Shown here piece after piece: positions 23,089 through 35,033 of a stretch of 64,000 nucleotides of DNA. The notes beneath the pieces were generated by a model, which worked only from the letters and a program-made list of their open reading frames with translations, did not search any database and was not told the origin of the DNA. The position numbers and the translations under genes were made by a program. The DNA is from Thinopyrum elongatum (taxonomy: Eukaryota; Streptophyta; Magnoliopsida; Poales; Poaceae): the NCBI GenBank assembly GCA_011799875.1, contig CM022297.1, positions 449,301,292-449,365,291 on the forward strand, given 5' to 3'. Position 1 is the stretch's first letter. The number at the start of each line of letters is the position of its first letter.

Positions 23089-24667
23089 TGATTGTTTGTA
23101 TCTGCGTTTGTATTTCCCCGAAGAGGAGAGGATGATGCGGCATAGCAACAGTAAGTATTTCCCTTAGTTATGAAAGAAAGGTTATCAATCCAGTAGGAGA
23201 ACCAAGCAACACTATGTAAATGGTACGTACATGCACATAAATAACAAATACTTGCAACCCAACACGTAAGAGGGGTTGTCAATCCCTCCTCGGTATTGAG
23301 ATAGATTACATTGTATGAGATTGAATAATAAATCTAGGGAAAACACAAAATAAAATAAGTAAAGAAAAAGTGCAGCAAGGTATTTTTGGGTTTTTGAAAT
23401 AATAGATCTGAAAACAATATGATAGAAAATAGACCTAGGGGCCGTAGATTTCACTAGTGGCTTCTCTCGAGAAAATAGCATATGGTGGGTAAACAAATTA
23501 CTGTTGGGCAATTGATAGAAGAGCAAATAATTATGACGATATCCAAGGCAATGATCATGTATATAAGCATCACGTCCAAGATTAGTAGACTTACTCCTGC
23601 CTGCATCTACTACTATTACTCCACACATCGATCGCTATCCAGCATGCATCTAGTGTATTAAGTTCATGGAGAAACAGAGTAATGCAATAAGAATGATGAC
23701 ATGATGTAGACAAAATCTATTCATGTAGGAATAGACCCCATCCTTTTATCCATAATAGCAATGATACATGTGTGCCTCGCTACCCCTTCTGTCACTGGAT
23801 GAGGACACCGCAAGATCGAACCCATCACAAAGCACCTCCTCCCATTGCAAGAAAAATCAATCTAGTTGGCCAAACCAAACAAAAGATTCAGAGAAGAAAT
23901 ACGAGGCTATAATAATCATGCATATAAGAGATCAAAGAAGACTCAAATAATATTCATGGATAGATATGATAATAAACTCACAATTCATCGGATCCCAACA
24001 AACACACCGCAAAAAGTCATTACATCAAATAGATCTCCAAGAACATCGAGGAGAACATTGTATTGAGAATCAAAAAGAGAGAAGCCATCTAGCTACTGCC
24101 TACGGACCCATAGGTCTGTGGTAAGCAACTCACGCATCATCGGAGGAGCACCAATGAGGATGATGAACCCCTCCGTGATCGTGTTCCCCTCCGGCAAGGT
24201 GCCGGAATAGGGCTCTAGATTGGATCTCGTGGTTCTGGAAGTTGTGGCAGCTGGAATTGTTTTTCGTCGACTCCTCTAGGGTTTCTGGAATATTTGGGTA
24301 TTTATAGAAATGAGAGACGGTGGAAAGGACCTCCATGGGCCCCACCACCCATCAGGGCGTGCCAAGGGCCTGTGGCGCGCCCAGGTGGGTGGTGGGCCCC
24401 ACATGCCTTCCCTCGTGCACTTCCTTGGCTCCCAATTTGTCTTCTGGGCAGAAATAAATCTCCAAAAAAATTCGCTGCGTTTGGACTCCGTTTGATATGG
24501 ATATGCTGCGAAGTAGCAAAAAACAACAACTGGCAATGGGCACTATGTCAATAGGTTAGTCCCAAAAAATGATATAAAATTGCTATAAAATGAATGTAAA
24601 ACATCCAAGAATGATAATATAACAGCATGGAACAATAAAAAATTCTAGCTACATTGGAGACGTATCT
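23089..24667 (-). repeat. Element D 3' LTR
   Basis: Plus strand starts TGATTGTTTGTATC; the last base is T where A is expected (GTATCT). The polypurine tract complement GCATCCCCAAGCTT (24668-24681) follows directly. Confidence 0.9.
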
Positions 24668-27159
24668 GCATCCCCAAGCTTAATTCCTACTCGCCCTCGA
24701 GTAGGTAAATGATAAAAACAGATTTTTTTAGGTGGAATGCTGCCTAACATGTTCATCACATATTCTTTTCTTTTGTAGCACGTACATTTGGACTTTTAGA
24801 TCATTCAAAGTAATAGTCTATATTTGACATGAAGACTTCAATACTCAAGCATATCAACAAGCAACCATGTCTTTCAAAATATCAACACTAAAGAAAGTTA
24901 TCCCTAGCCCATCATGCTCAATCACTGATCCATTCATAAAACACACTCGAATATTATCTACATCCAAGGCACAAGTATGATCATAGTGCTCCCTAGTTGG
25001 TCCTTTATAAGAGAAGATGGAGACTCAAATAAAAATAAAAATTGCATAAAGTAAATAGATAGGCCCTTCGCAGAGGGAGGTAGGGATTTATAGAGGTGCC
25101 AGAGCTCAAAGCTTAAATTGAGAGATAAAATATTTTGAGAGGCATGCTTTTCCCGTCAACGAAAAAGATCGAGTAATTCTCAATACTTTCCATGCTAGAT
25201 ACATCATAGGCGGTTCCCAAACATAAAATAAAGTTTATTCCTTTTTCAACCATTCTTTCACAATCCAAGGCTAGCCGTATCCACGGGTGCCTTCCATGCC
25301 AACACTTTCCAAGGAATTTATTATTTGACAACATAAAGTAAATTTCTTTTTCATTTCGGGACTAGGCATCCCTATTACCGCTACACTCTCGTGCAATGAC
25401 AAGTGAATAAACACTCATCTTGAGAATAACAGATCTAGCATGGAAAAATATTGGCCACCCCCTGCCACTTCATGAGCGGTACGGGCGCACAAAAAGGAAA
25501 TTCATTTTGAAAATTAGAGTTGGCACATAAAAATTTACTTAGAACGGCATGGAAATACCGCATATAGATAGGTATGGTGGACTCATATGGCATGACTGGG
25601 TTTAAGGATTTTGGATGCACAAGTATTATTCCGACTTAGTACATGGAAAGGCTAGCAAATAGATTGAGAAGCAACCAACCAAGAAACAAAAATTCTCATA
25701 AACGAGCATTAAGCATAACTAATACCAAATAATGCACCACAAGTAGGATGTAATTTCATTGCATAATTATTGACTTTCGTGCTTGCATAGGGAATCACAA
25801 ACCTTAACACCAATATTCTTACTAAAACATAATTACTCACCAACATGACTCACATATTACTATCATCATATCTCAGAACTATTACAAAGAATCAAGTTTA
25901 TAATGTCCAATGATCTTCATGAAAGTTTTTATTATATCCCTCTTGGATATCTATCATCTTGGGACTAGTTTCATATATTACCATTGCTTATAACAAGCTC
26001 TCAAACAAATTTAAGTTAAGAACATGTGCATAAAAAATTTCATCTCTCAAAATAATATAAGTGAAGCATGAGAAATTTTCTTCAAAAAAATTACTAACTC
26101 TCAAATTAATCTAAGTGAAGATGAGAGTATTTCTTCAAAAATTAAAGCATCACCGTGCTCAAAAATATATAAGTGAAGCACTAGAGCAATTCGATAGCTC
26201 AAAAAATTTAAGTGAAGCACATAGAGCAATTCTAACAAATCATAGCATCATTATGGCTTTCTCAAATAGGTGTGTCCAGCAAGGATGATTGTGACAAACT
26301 AAAAATCAAAACAAGCAAAGACTCATATAATACAAGACGCTCCAAGCAAAACTCATGATATGTGACGAATAAAAATATAGCTCCAAGTAAAATTACCGAT
26401 GGTTGTTAGAAGAAAGAAGGGATGCCTTCCAAGGCATCCCCAAGCTTAGGTTCTTGGTTCTCCTTGAATATTACCTTGGGGTGCCATGGGCATCCCCAAG
26501 CTTAGGCTCTTTTCACTCCTTATTCCTTCATCCATCGTGATCTCACCCAAAACTTGAAAACTTCAATCACACAAAACTTAACAAAACCTTCGTGAGATCT
26601 GTTAGTATAATAAAGCAAATCACCACTTTAAGTAATATTGAAAACCCATTCATACTTTATTATTGCATTATACCTATTGTACTCTAACTTTACCATGGCT
26701 ATACCCTCCAATACAATTCATTGATTCATCAAAATAAGCACACAATGCAAAGAAAACAGAATCTGTCAAAAACAGAACAGTTTGTAGTAATCTGGACTTT
26801 GGCCATACTTCTGTAACTCCAAAAATTCTGAACAATTAGGACAACGTAGGCAACTTTTTTATCAATCATGTGTTAAAAATCAGAATTTTATCACGCTTCT
26901 ATGATTTTTAACAATTCTGCTACTATAAGCAAAAGTTTCTGTTTTTCAACAAGATCAAATCAACTATCACCCAACATGATCCCAAAGGCTTTACTTGGCA
27001 CAAACACTAATTAAAACATAAAAACACAATCATAACAGAAGCATAATTGTGGAAACACTCAAGAACAGAAATAAAAAAGCAAAAATAAATTTTATTCATT
27101 GGGTTGCCTCCCAACAAGCGCTATCATTTTATGCCCCTAGCTAGGCATAATGCATAGAT
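24668..27159 (-). other. Element D 3' non-coding region
   Basis: About 2.5 kb with no supported gene. It contains the terminal polypurine sequence (24668-24681), two internal copies (26434-26447 and 26490-26503), and a cluster of TAAGTGAAG motifs at about 26050-26225. Confidence 0.8.
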
Positions 27160-27860
27160 TCAAGTATTGCCATCTTTCTTCTTATTTTCCATAGATGTGT
27201 TTTTGTCAGGAGGTTTCTCAAATATAACTTGAAACACATTGTCCATATAAATTTTAGCATTATCAAGTTGTCCATCTTTATATCCCCTTTGATTCCCGGC
27301 TACAATCCAAAAATATTGTTGATTAACATCATTAAGAACTTGTTGGATCACATCCAAAACGGGAATTTCCTTTTTAAGGTTCTCATAAAAAATTGATTAT
27401 TTCCAAGTAAATGTCTTAATACATAATCACTATTGTAAAGGATCTCATCTATTACCGGTTTTTCATGGTTCATACCATAAAAATCAAAAATTTCCCTAGC
27501 TTCCCGTAATATGTGATCAAATTCATTCATAAGAACAAGGGCAGCTATCTTTTTAGCTTTCGGATCCTTTATAACCGGTAGCTCATAAAACAATCTTTGC
27601 AAGGTAGGATGTGTACGAATAAATCTATTTTCAAGCTTCAGGACTAGTGCTGAAATAGCTTCCACATAAGTTTTAGCCCTTTTAAGAATAGCAGCAGCAT
27701 CACAAGTCAAAGTTCCAACACAATTAAGGAATTCTTGGATGGTTTCTTTTCCTATAATGTTCCCTTGTCCCAAAACAAAAGTTTTAGCATCCAGATTACT
27801 AGAATGTCCAATTTTAGGAGTTCTCCCATCATCTGTTTCTGCCATACCAAAGTCACTCAT
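27160..27860 (-). pseudogene. Element D gag-like ORF with a frameshift
   Basis: The start MSDFGMAETDDG (ATG at 27858-27860) matches the start of the F element ORF. Frame one ends at 27348 after a shift near 27360-27390, and the C-terminal part continues at 27160-27357, ending PPDKNTSMENKKKDGN. The pair D/F align along their length, which supports real coding ancestry of about 230 residues. The internal motif AREIFDFYGMN is shared. No zinc knuckle or enzyme domain was seen. Confidence 0.75.
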
Positions 27861-28049
27861 GATGATAGGTTCAAGCAAACAAAAGATCGAACGAGAAAGA
27901 GGCAAACGAAAAAAAGGCAAATATTTTTTTGCTTTTCGCAAAAACATTTTAGAAGTGGGGGAGATGAAAATGAGAGGCAAATGGCAAATAATATAAATTG
28001 CAAGGAGATGAGATTTGTGATTAGGAACCTGATAGATGTTGATGATGTC

Positions 28050-28070
28050 TCCCCGGCAACGGCGCCAGAA
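28050..28070 (-). other. Element D primer binding site (tRNA-Asp)
   Basis: The plus strand TCCCCGGCAACGGCGCCA is identical to the 3' end of plant tRNA-Asp including CCA, so the element-sense strand is its perfect 18-nt complement. It lies about 10 bp from the LTR end at 28079. Confidence 0.88.
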
Positions 28071-28078
28071 ATTTTTCC

Positions 28079-29647
28079 TGATTGCTTGTATCTGCGTTGG
28101 TATTTCCCCAAAGAGGAGAGGATGATGCGGCACAGCAACGGTAAGTATTTCCCTTAGCTATGAAAGCAAGGTTATCAATCCAGTAGGAGAACCAAGCAAC
28201 ACTATGTAAACGGTACCTGCACACAAATAACAAATACTTGCAACCCAACGCGTAAGAGGGGTTGTCAATCCCTCCTCGGTATTGAGATAGATTAAATTGT
28301 ATGAGATTGGATAAATAGATCTAGAAAAAACACAAAATAAAATAAAGAAATAAAAAGTGCAGCAAGGTATTTTTGGGTTTTTGGAATAATAGATCTAAAA
28401 ACAATATGATAGAAAATAGACCCGGGGGTCGTAGATTTCCCTAGTGGCTTCTCTCGAGAAAATAGCATACGGTGGGTAAATTTTTTACTGTTGGGCAATT
28501 GATAGAAGAGCAAATAATTATGATGATATGCAAGGCAATGATCATGTATATAGGCATCACGTCCAAGATTAGTAGACCGACTCCTGCCTGCATCTACTAT
28601 TATTACTCCACGCATCGACCGCTATCCAGCATGCATCTAGTGTATTAAGTTCATGGAGAAACATAGTAATGCAATAAGAACGATGACATGATGTAGACAA
28701 GATCTATTCATGTAGGAATAGACCCCATCTTTTTATCCTTAATATCAACGATACATGCGTGCCTCGCTACCCCTTCTGTCACTGGGTGAGGACACCGCAA
28801 GATCGAACCCATCACAAAGCACCTCTTCCCATTGCAAGAAAAATTAATCTAGTTGGCCAAACCAAACCAAAGTTTCAGAGAAGAAATACGAGGCTATAAT
28901 AATCATGCATATAAGAGATCAAAGTAGACTCAAATAATATTCATGGATAGATATGATAATAAACTCACAATTCATCGGATCCCAACAAACACACCGCAAA
29001 AAGTCATTACATCAAATAGATCTCCAAGAACATCGAGGAGAACATTGTATTGAGAATCAAAAAGAGAGAAGAAGCCGTCTAGCTACTGCCTACGGACTCG
29101 TAGGTCTGTGGTAAATTACTCACGCATCATCAAAGGAGCACCAATGAGGATGATGAACCCCTCCGTGATCGTGTTCCCCTCCGGCAAGGTGCCGGAATAG
29201 GGCTCTAGATTAGATCTCGTGGTTCTAGAACTTGCGGCGAATGGAATTGTTTTTCATCGACTCCCCTAGGGTTTCTGGAATATTTGGGCATTTATAGAGC
29301 TGAGAGGCAGTGGAAAGGACCTTTGTGGGCCCCACCACCCATCAGGGCGCACCCAGGTCGGTGGTGGGCCCCACAGGCCTTCCCTCGTGCACTTCCTTGG
29401 CTCCCAATTTGTCTTCTGGGCAGAAATAAATCTCCAAAAAGTTTTGCTGCGTTTGGACTCCATTTGATATGGATATTCTACGAAGTAAAAAACAAGCAAA
29501 AAATAGCAACTGGCACTGGGCACTATGTCAAAAGGTTAGTCCCAAAAAATGATATAAAGTTGCTAGAAAATGAATGTAAAACATCCAAGAATGATAATAT
29601 AACCGCATGGAACAATCAAAAATTATAGATACATTGGAGACGTATCA
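28079..29647 (-). repeat. Element D 5' LTR
   Basis: Partner of 23089-24667. Plus strand ends GGAGACGTATCA at 29647, followed at once by the TSD. Confidence 0.92.
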
Positions 29648-29652
29648 CGCCA

Positions 29653-30331
29653 CGGCAACATTTTTGAAACGGTCGCCATGGCACCGCTTTCTGAAATTGC
29701 CACCACGGTAATGAAATATATTAGGGTGATCTCTCGCAGTAAATATCAAGATAAAAGGTTCTCTTCCCAGTGTTGCAACCGTCTACAACATTCTAGCATC
29801 ACGGAGTAGGTCATGTCCACATGAGTACAAACATGGTGAGAGGTGTAAGACGGATATGGTCAGATCATGTACGTAGATAGCACTCGATTATCTTGAAGTT
29901 CTGGTAGAATTGTTCTGAACTCGAAGCACAAAGCATCGAAAGATGAACAAGAGTCATATGGAAATATGATCGGCAAACGATTGCCCACCGGTCAAAATTC
30001 TCGTCATCAGTGATGTCCACATCAATGACTGAGAACTAGATTTGGATCTTGAATCACTCACTACCAATTATGAGAGATATTGATTTGAGTGGGAGCACAA
30101 TTATGTATTAGTTAACTTCAATCAGTAGTGCAACATTACTTATGAACAATGTCTGTGTGTAATTTGCATTATAGTTATAGAATTATGGCTCACGGTTCCA
30201 CCTTTGTTGTTAAAATTGGTTGGCTATTATTTATCTGGTTGAATCTTTACAATTGGTAAACGGAATGAGAGGATCGTCCTCTAAGAGTGCCAAGAAGGAT
30301 TTTGTCCTACAACATCCTTACAATCACGGAG
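29653..30331 (+). other. Element E internal fragment between D and F
   Basis: Sequence resumes after the D TSD and is AT-rich with many stops. From memory, parts such as the tract near 30000-30110 resemble the non-coding interior of BARE/WIS/Angela-type copia elements. No gene can be supported. Confidence 0.4.
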
Positions 30332-31588
30332 GGGTTGTGCCCACCTCGGTGGCCTCCCGCACCGCCTCTTTGCTCTATAAATACCCCAATATTCCAGAAA
30401 CCCTAGGGGAGTCAACAAAAATCAATTCCAGTCGCCGCAAGTTCCAGAAACCACAGATACAATCTAGACACCATCACGGAGGGGTTCATCATCCTCATTG
30501 GTGCCTCTCCGATGATGCGTGAGTAGTTCATTGTAGACCTATGGGTCCGTATTTAGTAGCTAGATGGCTTCCTCTCTCTCTTTTGATTCTCAATACAATG
30601 GCCTCTTGCAGATCTATTTCATGTAACTCTTTTTGCGGTGTGTTTGTTGGGATCCGATGAACTTTGAGTTTGTGATCAGATCTATGTTTTTATCCATGAA
30701 AGTTATTTGAGTCTTTTGATATCTTATATGCATGATTACTTATAGCCTCGTATTTCTTCTTCGAATCTTAGGTTTAGTTAGGCCGACTAGATCGATTTTT
30801 CTTACCATGGGAAGAGGTGCTTTGTGGTTGGTTCGATCTTACGGTGCTTGATCCTAGTGACAGAAGGGGAACCAACACGTATCTATCGTTGCTATTAAGG
30901 ATAACAAGATGGGGTCTATTTCTACATAAATAGATCTTGTCTACATCATGTCATCGTTCTTATTGCATTACTCCGTTTCTCCATGAACTTAATACACTAG
31001 ATGCATGCTGGATAGCGGTCAATGTGTGGAGTAATAGTAGTAGATGCTGGCAGGAGTCTGTCTACTAATCTTGGACGTGATGCCTATATAATGATCATTG
31101 CCTAGATATGGTCATGATTATTTGAAGTTCTATCAATTGCCCAATAGTAATTTGTTTACCCACCGTATGCTATTTTTCTCGAGAGAAGCCACTAGTGAAA
31201 TCTACGGCCCCCGGGTCTCTTCTTTATTATATTTGCCTTCGCGATCTATTTTTATTTGCTTTTATTTTTAGATCTATTAATCCAAAAATAAAAAAATACC
31301 TTGCTGTAATTTATTATTATTTATTTTATCTCGCGTTCCCGCGAGATCTATTTATCCAATGTACTACAATTTTATCTATCTTTTTACCCGTGAGGGATTG
31401 ACAACCCCTCTCTTACGTCGGGTTGCAAGTATTTGTTCTTTGTGTGCAAGAACCATTTACGTGGCGTTGCGTGGTTCTCCTACTGGTTCGATAACCTTGG
31501 TCTCATCACTGAGGGAAATACCTACCGTAGCTGTGTTGCATCATCCCTTCCTCTTTGGGGAAATACCGACGTAGTTCAAGCCGCATCA
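30332..31588 (+). repeat. Element F 5' LTR, truncated
   Basis: It aligns to 35350-36610 and ends TTCAAGCCGCATCA. A CTCTATAAATACC TATA-like motif is near 30372, matching one near 35400 in the right LTR. Confidence 0.88.
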
Positions 31589-31596
31589 AAAGGAAT

Positions 31597-31675
31597 TTCT
31601 GGCGCCGTTGCCGGGGAGGATCAAGTCAAGATAGTCTCCCGGCCACTAGCCATTTCTTGCGCCGTTGCCGTAGAG
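31597..31675 (+). other. Element F primer binding site, with a partial second copy
   Basis: CTGGCGCCGTTGCCGGGGA at 31609-31627 is the complement of the tRNA-Asp 3' end. About 50 bp further on, CTTGCGCCGTTGCCGTAGA near 31657-31675 repeats the site with mismatches, which points to a local duplication of the leader. Confidence 0.8.
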
Positions 31676-31849
31676 ACATCATCAACATCTACCATGTTCC
31701 TAATCACAAATCTCATCTCCTTGCAATTTACATTATTTGCCATTTGCCTCTCGTTTTCATCTCCCCCACTTCACAAAAATTTGCCATTGTATTTGCCCTC
31801 TTTCTTGTTTGCGTTTCTCGTTGGATTTTTGTTTGTTAGATTCATCACC

Positions 31850-32550
31850 ATGAGTGACTTTGGTATGGCAGAAACAGATGATGGCCTAACTCCTAAAATT
31901 GGACGATCTGGCAATCTGGATGCTAAAACTTTTGTTTTGGGGCAAGGGAATGTTATAGGAAAAGAACATATTCAAGAATTTTTCAATTGTGTTGGAAATT
32001 TAAGTCTTGAAGATGTTCCTATACTTAAAAGAACTAAATCTTATGCGAAAGCTATTTCAGCACTAGTTCTGAAACTTGAAAATAAATTTATCCGTACCCA
32101 TCCTACCTTGCAAAGATTTTTTTTGAGCTACCCGATATAAAGAATCCCAAAGCTAAAAATTTGGCTACCCTTGTTCTTTTGAATGAATTTGATTACATAA
32201 TACGGGAAGCTAGGGAAATTTTTGATTTCTATGGTATGAACCGTGAAAAACCGTTGATAGATGAAATTCTTTATAACAGTGATTATGTGCTAAGACATTT
32301 GCTTGGGGATAATCAAATCTTTGATGAGAATCTTAAGAAGGAAGTCCCTGTTTTAGTTATAATCCAACAAGTTTTCAATGATGTTAATCAACACTATTCT
32401 TGGATTTTTGCCGAAAATCAAAAGGGATATGATGATAAGCAACTTGATAGTGCTAAAGTCTCTATGGATAAGGTGTTTTATGTTATCTTTGCAAAACCTC
32501 CTGACAAAAATACTTCTAAGGAAAATGGAAATAAAGATGACAACACTTAG
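31850..32550 (+). pseudogene. Element F gag-like ORF with a frameshift
   Basis: ATG at 31850 begins MSDFGMAETDDG. A poly-T run near 32119-32126 has gained one base relative to D, which shifts the frame. The second part, 32161-32550, continues with AREIFDFYGMN and ends KPPDKNTSKENGNKDDN. Apart from that single base the frame is open, so the family coding unit is about 230 codons. No pol is present. Confidence 0.8.
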
Positions 32551-35033
32551 ATCTTTGCGTTATGCCTAGCTAAGGGCGTAAAACGATAGCGCTTGTTGGG
32601 AGGCAACCCAATGAATAAAATTTATTTTTGTCTTTTTCTTTCTGTTCTTGAGTGTTTGCACAATTATGCTACTGTTATGATTGTGTTTTTTGTGTTTAAT
32701 TACTTTTTGTGCCAAGTAGAGCCTTTGGGATAGCTTTGGTGATAGTTGATTTGATCTTGTTGGAAAACAGAAACTTTTGCGTCCAGAAAAAAATTGTTTA
32801 GAATTACAGAAGCAACGAAAAATTCTGAATTTTTTACACAAGATTAATATATAAATTGCCTCTGTTTTACTGAATTTTCAGAAGTTTTGGAGTTACAGAA
32901 GTATGATAACAATTCACATCTTTACAGACTGTTCTGTTTTTGACAGATTCTGTTTTCTTTGCATTGTGTGCTTATTTTGATGAATCTATGGTTTGTATTG
33001 GAGGTTATAAGCCATGGTAAAGTTAGAATACAGTAGATATAATGCAATAACAAAATTTGAATGGGTTTTCTACAGTACTTAAAGTAAAGATTGATTTTCT
33101 TATACTAACGGATCTCACGAAGGTTTTGTTGAGTTTTGTGTGATTGAAGTTTTCAAGTTTTGGGTGATATTACGATGGATGAAGGAATAAGGAGTAAGAA
33201 GAGACTAAGCTTGGGGATGCCCATGGCATCGCAAGCTATTATCTAAAGAGAAGCAAGCAACTAAGCTTGGGGATGCCCGAGTGGCATCCCCTCTTTCTTC
33301 TAACGACCATCGGTATTTTACTTGGAGCTATATTTTTATTCGTCACATATCATGAGTTTTGCTTGGAGCGTCTTGTATGATATGAGTCTTTTATTTTTTT
33401 GCTTTTTACTTTTAGTCTTGAATCCTTGCTGGACACACCTATTTGAGAGAGCCAAAATTATGCTATGACTTGTTAGAATTGCTCTCTATGCTTCACTTAA
33501 ATGTTTATGAGCTATGGAATTGCTCTAGTGCTTCACTTATATCTTTTTGAGCACGGTGTGCTTTAGTATTTTTGAATAAATGCTCTCATGCTTCACTTAG
33601 ATTTATTTGAGAGTTATTAAAATTTTAATAAATTCTCTCTTGTTTCACTTAAATTATTTTGAGAGAAGAAATTTTTTATGCTCATGTTCTTCACTTAGAT
33701 TTGTTTGAGCTATCAAAAGCAACATATGAAATTAGTCCCAAAGTGATAGATATTCAAGAGGGATATAATAAAAACTTTCATGAAGATCATTGGACAAAAT
33801 AAACTTGATTCCTTGTAATAGTTTTGCGATATGTTGATATAATATGTGAGTCATGTTGGTGAGTAATTATGCTTTAGTAAGAATATTTGTGTTAAGGTTT
33901 GTGATTCCCTATGCAAGCACGAAAGTCAATAGTTATGCAATGAAATTACATCCTACTTGTGGTGCATTATTCGGTGTTAGTTATGCTTAATGCTCGCTTA
34001 TGAGATTTTTTGTTTCTTGGTTGAATGCTTCTCAATCTTTTGCTAGCCTTCATTTGCACTAAGTATGATCACTACTTGTGCATCCAAAATCCTTTAAACC
34101 AGTTTTGCCACATGAGTCCACTATACCTACCTATATGCGGTATTCTTTTGCCGTTCTAAGCAAATTTGTATGTGCCATCTCTAATTTTTTAAATAAACTT
34201 CTCTTTTGTGTGCTCGTACCGCTCATGAAACGGTAGGAGGTGGCTGATATATTTCTATGCTAGATGTGTTATTCTCAAGATGAGTGTTTATTCACTTGTC
34301 ATTGCACGAGAGTACAGCAAAGGTATTAGGGATGCCCAGTCACAAAATGAAAAATGAATTTACTTTATGTTGTCAAATAATAAATTCCTTGGAAAGTGTT
34401 GGTATGGAAGGCACCCGTGGATACGGTTAGCCATGGAAAGTGAAAGTATGGTTGAAAAAGAAATAAACTTTATTTTCTGTTTGGGAACCGCCTATGATAT
34501 ATCTAGCATGGAAAGTATTGGGAGCTACTCGATTGTTTTCGTTGACATGAAAGGCATGCCACCCAAAATGTTTTTACCTCTACTTTTTCGCTTTGAGCTC
34601 TGACACCTCTACAAATCCCTACTTCCCTCCGCGAAGGGCCTTTCTTTTACTTTATGCAATTTTTATTTTTTATTTGAGTCGACATCTTCTCTTATAAAGC
34701 ACCAACTAAGGGGCAGTATGATCGTACTTGAGCATTGGGTGTAGCTAATATGCGAGTGTGTTTCATGAATGGATCAATGGTTGAGCATAATGGGCTAGGG
34801 ATAACTTGCTTTAGTGTTGATATTTTGAAAGACATGGTTGCTTGTTGATATGCTTGAGTATTGAAATCTTCATGTCAAAATTAGACTATTGCTTTGAACC
34901 ATATAAAAGTCCAAATGTCTATGCTACAAAGTAAAGAATATGTGATGAACATGTTAGGCAGCATTCCACGTCAAAAATTCTGTTTTTATCATTTACCTAC
35001 TCGAGAATGAGCAGGAATTAAGCTTGGGGATGC
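32551..35033 (+). other. Element F 3' non-coding region
   Basis: About 2.5 kb without a supported gene. It has AAGCTTGGGGATGC at 33207-33220, 33263-33276 and 35020-35033, the last abutting the LTR, and five GCTTCACTTA-like motifs at about 33485-33690 (reverse complement of TAAGTGAAGC). Confidence 0.85.

Larger units (their letters stand above)
23089..29647 (-). mobile_element. Non-autonomous LTR retrotransposon D, complete, TSD CGCCA
   Basis: LTRs 23089-24667 and 28079-29647 enclose 3.4 kb. A perfect TSD, CGCCA, lies at 23084-23088 and 29648-29652. Element sense is minus. It has a tRNA-Asp primer site, a gag-like ORF with one frameshift and no pol. The first roughly 270 bp of the two LTRs differ at about 6% by hand count. 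It belongs to the same family as element F in the opposite orientation 0.7 kb away. Confidence 0.93.

Noticed and set aside
27348..28133. Upstream extension of the D gag-like frame from 28133
   Set aside because: The extension reads into the LTR and primer site; the matching start in D and F is MSDFGMAE at 27860 and 31850.
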